Origin: Candidatus Neomicrothrix sp. UBA825 | Lineage (GTDB): Bacteria; Actinomycetota; Acidimicrobiia; Acidimicrobiales; UBA8592 | Reading direction: 5' to 3' | Assembly: GCA_002295705.1 (NCBI GenBank) | Contig: DBHP01000100.1 | Coordinates: 736 to 24,316, forward strand | Length of the DNA stretch: 23,581 bases | Part shown: positions 7,577 to 14,654 of the stretch, piece by piece | Numbering within the stretch: the stretch's first letter is position 1 | How the letters are laid out: every line of letters begins with the position of its first letter | Position numbers and translations under genes: made by a program | The notes under the pieces: model-generated | Databases searched by the model: none | What the model was told of the DNA's origin: nothing | Seen by the model: the letters and a program-made list of their open reading frames with translations, nothing else

Positions 7577-8551
7577 GTGACTTTCCCATTGCACAGACTT
7601 CGACGACTCAGAAAAAATGGAGCAATACGACGTCTAATATCTGAAACAACTCTCAATGTTGATGATTTTGTCGCACCTTTGTTTGTACGCGAAGGAATTA
7701 GTGAAGCTCAACCGATTGATTCGCTTCCTGGCGTATTTCAACACACGAGAGAATCTCTAAAACGCGAAATAGATGAGATTATGAATCTTGGAATACCAGG
7801 CATAATCCTATTCGGGATTCCAGAAAAGAAAGACTCAACTGGTTCAGAGGCCTGGAACCCAGACGGTATCGTGCAACAAGCGATAGCTGATTGTAAGAGT
7901 ATCGCTGGGGATGATTTAGTCATAATGTCAGATCTCTGTGTGGACGAATACACAGACCACGGACATTGCGGGGTAGTTAACGATGATGGATCAATAGATA
8001 ACGATCTGACATTAGTTTTGTATAAAAAAATTGCGGTCGCGCAAGCAAACGCGGGTGCTGATGTAATTGCCCCGAGCGGAATGATGGATGGGCAAGTAGC
8101 AGCCATACGCAATGCACTTGATGAAACTAATAATGTCGACATTCCCATATTGGCTTACTCAGCTAAGTATGCGTCCGGTTTATATGGACCGTTCCGTGAA
8201 GCTGTGAATGTCTCGCTAGAAAATAGTGATCGAAAATCATATCAACAAGACTGGAGGAATAAGCGAGAAGCAATGAATGAGATTAAAGCAGACCTTGATG
8301 AGGGCGCAGATATGATTATGGTCAAGCCAGCCATAACTTACTTAGATATCATCGCTCAGGCCCGAGAACTAACTGATGTTCCGATAGGTGCGTACCACGT
8401 TTCAGGTGAATACTCCATGATTAAAGCTGCAGGGGAAAAAGGGTGGATAGATGATAAACAAGTAGCGATTGAGCAACTAACTGCTGTGAAAAGGTCGGGA
8501 GCAAACTTTATTTTGACCTACTTCGCGAAGGAAATAGCTGAATGTCTCTAA
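7577..8551 (+). CDS. hemB: Delta-aminolevulinic acid dehydratase (porphobilinogen synthase)
   Basis: The 324-residue product condenses two 5-aminolevulinate molecules to porphobilinogen. The two active-site lysines are K197 in LAYSAKYASGLYGPFREA and K250 in MIMVKPAITYLDII. The metal region reads DLCVDEYTDHGHCG: C121 and C131 are kept, but the middle cysteine of the usual zinc site is D123. This suggests altered metal use. The N-terminus starts at GTG 7577 (MTFPLHRLRRLR), matching the arm region of the family. It lies 53 bases after hemD, behind a candidate leaderless promoter, and overlaps hemL by 10 bases. Confidence 0.96.
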   Translation: MTFPLHRLRRLRKNGAIRRLISETTLNVDDFVAPLFVREGISEAQPIDSLPGVFQHTRESLKREIDEIMNLGIPGIILFGIPEKKDSTGSEAWNPDGIVQQAIADCKSIAGDDLVIMSDLCVDEYTDHGHCGVVNDDGSIDNDLTLVLYKKIAVAQANAGADVIAPSGMMDGQVAAIRNALDETNNVDIPILAYSAKYASGLYGPFREAVNVSLENSDRKSYQQDWRNKREAMNEIKADLDEGADMIMVKPAITYLDIIAQARELTDVPIGAYHVSGEYSMIKAAGEKGWIDDKQVAIEQLTAVKRSGANFILTYFAKEIAECL

Positions 8552-9810
8552 ATGAGGATTATTTTGCTCGTGCCAATCGAGTCATACCAGGTGGTGTCAA
8601 TTCTCCCGTTCGGTCATTTAGGTCAGTAGGCGGTACTCCATACTTTGTCAGCAGAGCTGAAGGCCCATATGTATGGGATAGTGAAGGGACTCGTTACATT
8701 GACTATGTAATGAGCTACGGTCCCGGTATCGTCGGACATTCCCACCCTCAAATTATTGACGCAATTCAGCAAGCATCAGGCAACGGAGCTACGTATGGGG
8801 CTCCCACCCTTGCCGAAATTACGATTGCAGAACAAATCTGCAATCGAGTAAAGGGAGTCGAAATGGTTCGGCTTGTTTCCAGCGGTACGGAAGCGACAAT
8901 GACTGCGATTCGTCTAGCAAGAGGTGCTACCGGGCGAGACAAGATAATGAAGTTCTCAGGGCACTACCATGGGCATGCGGATAGTCTTCTAGCTGCTGGA
9001 GGAAGCGGAGTAGCTAATCAGGGCATATCAGGGTCGGCAGGAGTTCCCAAGAGCGCCGTAGCAGATACGATAGTCGCCCCTTGGAACGAGCTGCCCGAAC
9101 TTGATGAATCTATAGCCGCTTTAATTCTTGAACCCCTTCCTGCCAACATGGGAATCGTTCCTCCCAGCCCAAATTTCTTACTTGAGCTTCGCAAAGCCTG
9201 TGACAGCAAAGGCGTTCTGCTTATCTTTGATGAAGTAATTACAGGTTTTAGACTATCCAAAGGGGGAGCCTCACAATGGTATGGAGTGCAGCCTGACCTT
9301 TGGTGCTTCGGTAAAGTTATCGGTGGAGGTCTTCCAATGGGAGCATACGCCGGCTCAAAAGAAATCATGAGCAATATTGCACCACTAGGAGATGTGTATC
9401 AAGCGGGAACCTTGTCGGGAAACCCTATTGCTACTGCAGCTGGAATAGCCCAGTTACAAATCCTCAATAATGATGCCGCATATGGAGCACTGACTGAGTC
9501 AGCCAAGAACTTAGGCGATGGTTTAGCTGAGATATTCAAAAATGCTCAAATTGAAGCAGTAGTTCCTAGAGTAGGAACGTTATTAAGCATTTTCTTTACC
9601 AAGTCAAAGCCAATCAATTTCGATGAAGCCCAATCAGCGGCAGAGAATGGCATCTATGCAAAATTCTTCCATGGAATGCTAAAACGAGGAGTTGCTTTAG
9701 CTCCAGGCCCTTATGAAGCCTTATTCCCAAGCCTCTCACACACAAAAGACGTTATTGAACAAACTCTAGAAATTGCTGAAGAAACAGTTTCTGAGATAGC
9801 TCAGAAATAA
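8542..9810 (+). CDS. hemL: Glutamate-1-semialdehyde 2,1-aminomutase
   Basis: The 422-residue product is a fold-type I PLP enzyme that turns glutamate-1-semialdehyde into 5-aminolevulinate, completing the C5 route begun by HemA. The N-terminus ARANRVIPGGVNSPVRSF is diagnostic. The PLP-binding lysine is K258 in CFGKVIGGGLPMGAYAG, preceded by the LIFDEVITGFR aspartate motif. VSSGTEATMTAIRLARG binds the cofactor phosphate. The start lies 10 bases inside the end of hemB, so translation is coupled. Its presence together with hemA shows that ALA is made from glutamate, not by an ALA synthase. It converges with pgi across a 22-base gap with no obvious terminator hairpin. Confidence 0.97.
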   Translation: MSLNEDYFARANRVIPGGVNSPVRSFRSVGGTPYFVSRAEGPYVWDSEGTRYIDYVMSYGPGIVGHSHPQIIDAIQQASGNGATYGAPTLAEITIAEQICNRVKGVEMVRLVSSGTEATMTAIRLARGATGRDKIMKFSGHYHGHADSLLAAGGSGVANQGISGSAGVPKSAVADTIVAPWNELPELDESIAALILEPLPANMGIVPPSPNFLLELRKACDSKGVLLIFDEVITGFRLSKGGASQWYGVQPDLWCFGKVIGGGLPMGAYAGSKEIMSNIAPLGDVYQAGTLSGNPIATAAGIAQLQILNNDAAYGALTESAKNLGDGLAEIFKNAQIEAVVPRVGTLLSIFFTKSKPINFDEAQSAAENGIYAKFFHGMLKRGVALAPGPYEALFPSLSHTKDVIEQTLEIAEETVSEIAQK

Positions 9811-9832
9811 ACTCGTTCTCATTTCCATCAAA

Positions 9833-11434
9833 CTACAAACCTCTCCGTTGTTGGTAAATAGATAGAAGTGATTGCGTAGAAGCGTCATGGTCTAAGAAGC
9901 CTTCAGATAAAGAAAGATCATTTTCAATACTTGCTGCAAGTGTCTTACCAATTTGAACACCCTCTTGATCAAAACTATTTATTTGCCAGATCGCGCCCAT
10001 CGTGAATACTTTATGCTCGTAGAGTGCTACAAGTTGTCCAAGTGTATAAGGGTCTAAGCGGGTACCTAAAATAGTGGTGCTTGGACGGTTTCCATCAGAT
10101 CTTTTCTCTCCTGATTTACGACTGGAACCAATAGCAAGCGCTTTACTTTGGGCAAAACAATTTGCGACGAGAACCTCGTGCTGTTTGAGGAAAGTATCTT
10201 CAGGCAGAGCATCTGATGACATGGAAGGTTTGCAAAAAACTATGAAATCGGAGGGAATAGTTGTTGTCCCTTGATGAAGAAGTTGAAAAAAACTATGTTG
10301 AGCATCCGTTCCAACTCCTCCCAAAACAACTGGACTTGTGTGATGTGTAACCCTTTCCCCATCAACACGAAACTGTTTTCCGTTACTTTCCATCTCTAAC
10401 TGTTCAAGATAAAGGGGAAAGTACCTCAAGTCTTGCGAGTAAGATAATAATGCATGATTTCCAAATCCTAAAAAATTTCTGTTCCATATAGCAATCAATC
10501 CCATTAGAACAGGGATATTTTCCGATAAATCAGTTGATTTGAAATGCTCATCTATGCTGTTTGCCCCATCTAATAAAAGCTGAAAATTCTCAGGTCCTAC
10601 TGAAATCATTACTGCAAGGCTTACCGAAGAACAGATAGAGAATCTTCCTCCAACCCAATCCCATATTGCAAAAATATTTTCTTTTGGGATTCCCAGGCTT
10701 TCTGCTGCGCTGGAATTAGCTGTAACTGCAACAACATGTCGTGCAAGAAAATCTTTCTCAGTTCCCAGTGAATTTGTAAGCCACTGAATAGCAGCTTCAG
10801 CATTCGTAATTGTTTCTGCAGTTGTAAAGGATTTTGAATTGAGAATAAACATAGTTGTCTCAGGATCAAGTAAATGCAATTTGGAATCAATGTCCGCTGG
10901 ATCAATATTTGATACAAACTCAGACTTAATCGAGTTTTTCCTAAAAGGACGTAAAGCAGCGTTTGCCATAACAGGCCCCAGGTGTGACCCGCCTATACCG
11001 ATATTTACAACCGTGGTAATGGGTTTACCTGTTGTACCCACCCATTTCCCAGACCGGACTAATAGGGAAAAATCGCTGGCTCGTTCAAGTTCATCTCTTA
11101 CGACTTCTCCCACACCTTCGTCTGAGCTTTCAGAAAATCGTAGGGCTGTGTGAAGAGCGGGACGGTTTTCGGAAATATTTACAATTTCACCAGAAAATAA
11201 ATCATGGATCTTATCTGAAAGATTCAGTTCCTTTCCCAAAGCCACAAGCTTATTGATTGTATCTTTAGTAACTAATTGCTTTGAAAAGTCAACATGTAAA
11301 CTCCCGACTTCAAAGGATAAATCCTCTATACGCGAAGAGTCATCATTCAATAATTCTTCCAAGCTCGCCACTTTGAGCAACGAACTATGCTCGGATAGCT
11401 CTTTCCATTGTTGAGTATCAGTCGGATCAATCAC
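9833..11434 (-). CDS. pgi: Glucose-6-phosphate isomerase
   Basis: The 533-residue product interconverts glucose-6-phosphate and fructose-6-phosphate in the cytoplasm. Both family signatures are clear: WDWVGGRFSICSSVSL (residues 259-274) and INSFDQEGVQIGK (485-497). The catalytic glutamate is E349 in MESNGK, the catalytic histidine H380 in TDAQHSFFQ, and the lysine K497. The sugar-phosphate loop VVNIGIGGSHLGP is near residue 143. Length is close to that of the long bacterial PGI. The start is GTG 11434, without a good ribosome-binding site, 22 bases after the stop of the cytochrome c gene on the same strand. The two may therefore be co-transcribed. Confidence 0.96.
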   Translation of the reverse strand: MIDPTDTQQWKELSEHSSLLKVASLEELLNDDSSRIEDLSFEVGSLHVDFSKQLVTKDTINKLVALGKELNLSDKIHDLFSGEIVNISENRPALHTALRFSESSDEGVGEVVRDELERASDFSLLVRSGKWVGTTGKPITTVVNIGIGGSHLGPVMANAALRPFRKNSIKSEFVSNIDPADIDSKLHLLDPETTMFILNSKSFTTAETITNAEAAIQWLTNSLGTEKDFLARHVVAVTANSSAAESLGIPKENIFAIWDWVGGRFSICSSVSLAVMISVGPENFQLLLDGANSIDEHFKSTDLSENIPVLMGLIAIWNRNFLGFGNHALLSYSQDLRYFPLYLEQLEMESNGKQFRVDGERVTHHTSPVVLGGVGTDAQHSFFQLLHQGTTTIPSDFIVFCKPSMSSDALPEDTFLKQHEVLVANCFAQSKALAIGSSRKSGEKRSDGNRPSTTILGTRLDPYTLGQLVALYEHKVFTMGAIWQINSFDQEGVQIGKTLAASIENDLSLSEGFLDHDASTQSLLSIYQQRRGL

Positions 11435-11456
11435 ATTACTATGATTGCACGTTATT

Positions 11457-12254
11457 TCACCCAGATGCTTCTTCTAAGTTTTCTTCGTAGGCTTCTTTTG
11501 CTTCTGGGTTCATTTCAAGGAACTCAAGAAAGTTCGCGAAAATTGATTGCGGAGAAACGCCAAGTTCCCAATCAGGTATTGCGCCCGACTCTACCCATAG
11601 AACATAAGCTTCAAGCTCTCCTGCATCTTGTAAGCCATGCGTTACTCGTTCGTAGAGAACAACCTCAAGAATTTCGTAAGATTCAAGTGCTGCGAAATTT
11701 GGCATGACACCCTGATTCTGAGAGATCCGTTGCCCTCCCTCTCTGTTTGGGTCGCCATATGGTGTTCCAGCAGCGGAGGAACCATTCACCACCCAAGCAA
11801 CATGACTTTCAACATCAGGGAATGTTTTAATTACCTCGCCATCATTCAATTGGTAACCAACTCCACCGCCACCTCCAGCACCATGACATGCAGAACATTG
11901 AGCATAAACAGCACCACCAGCAGCTATTGGTCCTTCCTCGTCATATGTTGGGGCTTCTAAAGTACCCCAAATCATAAATGCCCAGATTGGAAGGAAAAGT
12001 GCTACAGGGGCCATCCAAACTGGGATTTTCTTTCGCTCTTTAGCAGCAATAACCCAAGGAGCAACCGGTTTAGGAGGTTCAATTTTCTCAATCTCAGGTG
12101 GAGCAGATACTGGCGCAGCTGGAGCAGATTCGGTAGCTGCGACAACTGCTGTCTCAGAGGAATCGCTTTGGCTGTCGCTCGCAGGTGCAGCACCTGTTAT
12201 TCGAGCTCGAGCTTCTCGCGATCGCTCTAATAAATAATCAGGTATCTCAACCAC
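11457..12254 (-). CDS. Membrane-anchored monoheme cytochrome c
   Basis: The product is 265 residues when started at GTG 12254, which has a strong GGAGG site five bases upstream; a TTG at 12266 is in frame but would sit beside that site. This start gives the N-terminus MVEIPDYLLERSREARAR, matching the MAEIPEHLLKRAQEAKAR start of the subunit IV protein encoded at 14655. A Pro/Ala/Ser-rich linker follows, then one membrane helix (about residues 79-98), then an exported heme domain with C120-x-x-C123-H124 and a likely axial methionine M184 in GVMPNF. It probably carries electrons between the quinol:cytochrome c reductase and an oxidase, or is a subunit of one of them. The partner is inferred from the divergent respiratory operon and the shared N-terminal motif. 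Confidence 0.85.
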   Translation of the reverse strand: MVEIPDYLLERSREARARITGAAPASDSQSDSSETAVVAATESAPAAPVSAPPEIEKIEPPKPVAPWVIAAKERKKIPVWMAPVALFLPIWAFMIWGTLEAPTYDEEGPIAAGGAVYAQCSACHGAGGGGGVGYQLNDGEVIKTFPDVESHVAWVVNGSSAAGTPYGDPNREGGQRISQNQGVMPNFAALESYEILEVVLYERVTHGLQDAGELEAYVLWVESGAIPDWELGVSPQSIFANFLEFLEMNPEAKEAYEENLEEASG

Positions 12255-12668
12255 TGCAGCCTCCAAGGCAGGTATCTATTTGTAGAACAACATTACTGTT
12301 TCCTTTAGCAAACAAAGCAATACGTTCAAATCTTTTATAGTCGAATCTGTGCATTCGGTAGACTACCCTCTTTTCACTCAACAGATCTACTCTTAACAAA
12401 AAGCTAAAGATCAGAACTGCCACTCCCAGAATAGTGCTCTATTCTTGATCTTCGCCTAGTTAAAGAACCTCATTTTGAAGAAAAGAAGACTTTAATTATA
12501 AAACATCAATTTTTGGTAAAACATAAACACTTCACTCACCAAATATGACCTACCTAAAATATGTCAGGAAGCACTGAATAGTGACATAAATTTAGACAAA
12601 AAATCCGCAATAATCGCTAACTTTTGTAATAAACAAATCAACAAGAAATAAACTTAAATAGTATTATT

Positions 12669-12722
12669 CACCCTTTTCTTTAAGAAGGGTGCCACGATGT
12701 GTAGACAGCTAAAATGTCGTGG
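12669..12722 (+). promoter_or_regulatory. Two consecutive inverted repeats upstream of the respiratory operon
   Basis: The first repeat has 7-bp arms CACCCTT and AAGGGTG (12669-12675 and 12685-12691), and its inner CTT-T-AAG could extend the stem past a small bulge. The second has 6-bp arms CCACGA and TCGTGG (12692-12697 and 12717-12722). They are contiguous and could form consecutive hairpins in an RNA leader, or act as operators. A 12-codon ORF (ATG 12697, beginning MCRQLKC) lies across the second. No known riboswitch was recognised. Confidence 0.4.
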
Positions 12723-12731
12723 TAAAAATAG

Positions 12732-12757
12732 ATAAGCGCTTATGCTCAAAGTGAGCA
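12732..12757. promoter_or_regulatory. Palindrome ATAAGCGCTTAT and inverted repeat TGCTCA-AAG-TGAGCA
   Basis: ATAAGCGCTTAT (12732-12743) is a perfect 12-bp palindrome. It is followed by TGCTCA-AAG-TGAGCA (12743-12757), a perfect 6-bp inverted repeat with a 3-base spacer, which shares one base with the first. A TATGCT -10-like hexamer (12741-12746) overlaps both. This is a good candidate operator over the promoter of the respiratory operon, about 40-65 bases before its first start codon. The binding protein is unknown. Confidence 0.5.
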
Positions 12758-12796
12758 AAAGTTTACTTGTGAACCACTCACGAGGGGAAGAAAAAA

Positions 12797-13393
12797 GTGG
12801 CTCAAAAACGGCCTGTTGATGTAGTAGTAACAAAATTTTACGGAGCGATGATTACGTCAACCGTCGCTACGTTTGGAATCGTTGCAATTTGGGTAGGACT
12901 CACTAGAGACGCGAATGGACGTCAGTTCCCCTTTCTCAATACCGCATTTGTCTTAAGTTGGATAATCGCTGTCCTGATGACTGCAGGAATATTAGAATAT
13001 GCAAAACGAAGACCAATCGAAAACGAAGCCACATGGGGCGAAGCAAATGTATGGTCTGTATACGTATTCTTGTATCTCTTCTGGATTTACGGAGTGGTCC
13101 CCCACCAGTGGCTGACATTCACCGAAGCCGGACTATCCTGGAGAGCTGATAAAGAGCTCATTGGCCCCACTGGTCTCGGTTTTACCAATGGTGAAGGAAT
13201 CATACAATGGGCCTTACCATTCAAAATTAATTATCTTGTTATTGGGCACCTCATAACCGTAGTCATTTATGGTCTCGGGCTTGTAGCAAATGTTGCGCTT
13301 TGGTCTGTATGGCAGAACAGAGGCAAAATAGCGCCTCCAGAAATCGAAGAATCAACCTACGGCCGGCCTTTACTCAGAGAAGGAGCTTCATAA
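12797..13393 (+). CDS. Four-helix membrane protein of the bc-complex operon
   Basis: The 198-residue product starts at GTG 12797 behind GAGGGG (12782-12787). Four hydrophobic helices lie near residues 17-34, 48-67, 85-101 and 144-170. Two histidines are near helix ends, H103 (VPHQW) and H151 (VIGHLI), and could in principle ligate a heme, but this is inference only. The TAA overlaps the ATG of the ferredoxin gene, so the two products are made together. I do not recognise the family. Being first in an operon for a quinol:cytochrome c reductase, it is probably a membrane partner for the ferredoxin or an extra subunit of the complex. Confidence 0.8.
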   Translation: MAQKRPVDVVVTKFYGAMITSTVATFGIVAIWVGLTRDANGRQFPFLNTAFVLSWIIAVLMTAGILEYAKRRPIENEATWGEANVWSVYVFLYLFWIYGVVPHQWLTFTEAGLSWRADKELIGPTGLGFTNGEGIIQWALPFKINYLVIGHLITVVIYGLGLVANVALWSVWQNRGKIAPPEIEESTYGRPLLREGAS

Positions 13394-13809
13394 TGGGTGT
13401 CCTTGATGCTAACCCTCCACTTCCAGAGTTTCGCGATGATTATGTACTTCAAGAGGTAGATCGCGACTGGCTGTCAAAAGCAGTGAAACCAAAACAGTTC
13501 ATTCATATCGATCAATCAGAATGCATAATGTGTGAAGGATGTGTCGATATATGTCCATGGAAATGTATACACATGGTTCAAACCGAAGCTATTGATGAAG
13601 CCATAGGTACAGAGCAGCCGGGTGACGATCCCGCTGACCATGTAATTTTCACGATCGATGATGATGTCTGCACTAGGTGCGCTTTATGTGTTGACCGTTG
13701 TCCAACGGGAGTGATCATCTTAGGAAAAATTGAAGACCCGCCTGCCGATGGTGACACACACCAAAGAATGCCAAGTCATGGCTACGGCTATGGAATGAGA
13801 TTGGGTTAA
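13393..13809 (+). CDS. Dicluster 2[4Fe-4S] ferredoxin-type protein
   Basis: The product is 138 residues from ATG 13393 (TAATG overlap with the previous gene; AAGGAG about eight bases upstream). A longer in-frame start at 13300 would add residues encoded inside the upstream gene and is rejected. Two full cluster motifs are seen: C44, C47, C50, C54 (CIMCEGCVDICP) and C93, C96, C99, C103 (CTRCALCVDRCP). The insertion of about 35 residues between them is longer than in classical small ferredoxins. There is no signal peptide, so it should act on the cytoplasmic side. Its place between a membrane protein and cytochrome b6 suggests that it passes electrons to or from the membrane complex. Confidence 0.92.
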   Translation: MGVLDANPPLPEFRDDYVLQEVDRDWLSKAVKPKQFIHIDQSECIMCEGCVDICPWKCIHMVQTEAIDEAIGTEQPGDDPADHVIFTIDDDVCTRCALCVDRCPTGVIILGKIEDPPADGDTHQRMPSHGYGYGMRLG

Positions 13810-13871
13810 AGCAGTAATGGTAAAGAACAAGATCAAAATTAAAAATCAAGATATGAAGGTAGGAAAGTAAC

Positions 13872-14636
13872 GTGGCAAAGCAGTCACTAGGCGAGAAATT
13901 TGCTGACATCTCAGAAAAGACAAAATCATCACAGGCTTGGAACTCCATATTCCGCCCTGGATCAATTTTCCGAAAAGGCTACTCCGATAGCCCCCGTAAT
14001 AGATCCTACGTTGTTATGAACAGCCTCATCTATCACCTACATCCGGTGAAAGTAAAGCGCCATGCCGTAAAGGTTAGTTACACCCTCTGTCTGGGTGGAC
14101 TTAGCTTCTTCCTGTTTATATTACTTACAGTTACCGGAATATTTTTAATGTTTTTCTATCGCCCTACAGCGGCTCAAGCATGGGATGATATTTACACACT
14201 ACAAACCTCAGTAACTTTTGGTTTGCTCGTCCGGAACATGCATAGATGGGCGGCGCACTTAATGGTTCTCTCTGTATTCCTCCACATGGCTAGAGTCTTC
14301 TACCACGGTGCATACAAAGCTCCACGAGAGTTTAACTGGGTCATTGGGGTTATTCTTTTAACACTGACACTCCTCCTCTCCTTTACCGGCTACCTACTAC
14401 CTTGGGATCAGTTAGCACTCTGGGCAGTCACAGTAGGAACAAATATGATGGGGTATACCCCTGTTTTCGGAGATCAAGTCAGGTTCGTGCTCCTTGGGGG
14501 TGCTGAGATAGGTACAGACACACTCCTTCGATGGTATGTGTTGCATGTTCTCATGCTTCCCTTTGTTGCGGTTATCTTTATGGCAATTCACTTTTGGCGA
14601 GTAAGGAAAGATGGAGGTATCTCAGGTCCGCTGTAG
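13872..14636 (+). CDS. petB: Cytochrome b6-type subunit of a quinol:cytochrome c reductase
   Basis: The 254-residue length matches a split cytochrome b (b6 half, four helices), not the fused cytochrome b usual in actinobacteria. The bis-histidine heme ligands are H124/H138 (spacing 14) and H225/H240 (spacing 15); the longer second spacing is the known b6-type feature. C73 in CLGG aligns with the cysteine that holds the extra heme ci/cn in b6f and in Firmicute b6c complexes. FFYRPT and the SFTGYLLPWDQLALWA segment at the Qo side are typical. About 60 extra N-terminal residues precede the first helix. The start is GTG 13872 with GAAGGTAGGA upstream. It oxidises quinol, probably menaquinol, across the cytoplasmic membrane. 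Confidence 0.94.
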   Translation: MAKQSLGEKFADISEKTKSSQAWNSIFRPGSIFRKGYSDSPRNRSYVVMNSLIYHLHPVKVKRHAVKVSYTLCLGGLSFFLFILLTVTGIFLMFFYRPTAAQAWDDIYTLQTSVTFGLLVRNMHRWAAHLMVLSVFLHMARVFYHGAYKAPREFNWVIGVILLTLTLLLSFTGYLLPWDQLALWAVTVGTNMMGYTPVFGDQVRFVLLGGAEIGTDTLLRWYVLHVLMLPFVAVIFMAIHFWRVRKDGGISGPL

Positions 14637-14654
14637 ATCAAGATAGGAATTATT

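Larger units (their letters stand above)
12255..12796. other. Divergent intergenic region, 542 bases, AT-rich
   Basis: No gene of credible length was found on either strand between the divergent cytochrome c gene and the respiratory operon. The left two thirds are AT-rich with no strong repeat; the GGAGG site of the minus-strand gene is at its left end. The right third (12669-12757) holds four inverted repeats listed separately. GAGGGG at 12782-12787 is the ribosome-binding site of the plus-strand operon. No tRNA-like cloverleaf was recognised. Confidence 0.7.

Noticed and set aside
9811..9832. Bidirectional terminator between hemL and pgi
   Set aside because: The 22-base gap has no inverted repeat. 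Convergent genes may end by another mechanism.
10621..11256. Several plus-strand and alternate-frame ORFs within pgi (for example 10839-11153)
   Set aside because: They are shadows of the pgi gene: no family resemblance and no ribosome-binding sites, while pgi is intact and fully conserved.
12255..12266. TTG 12266 as start of the monoheme cytochrome c
   Set aside because: GGAGG, the likely ribosome-binding site, lies immediately after this TTG; GTG 12254 is at the proper distance and reproduces the N-terminus of the subunit IV protein.
13300..13809. Longer ferredoxin start at 13300
   Set aside because: It would overlap 94 bases of the membrane-protein gene. The ATG at 13393 has an AAGGAG site and a stop-start overlap, and gives a normal N-terminus.
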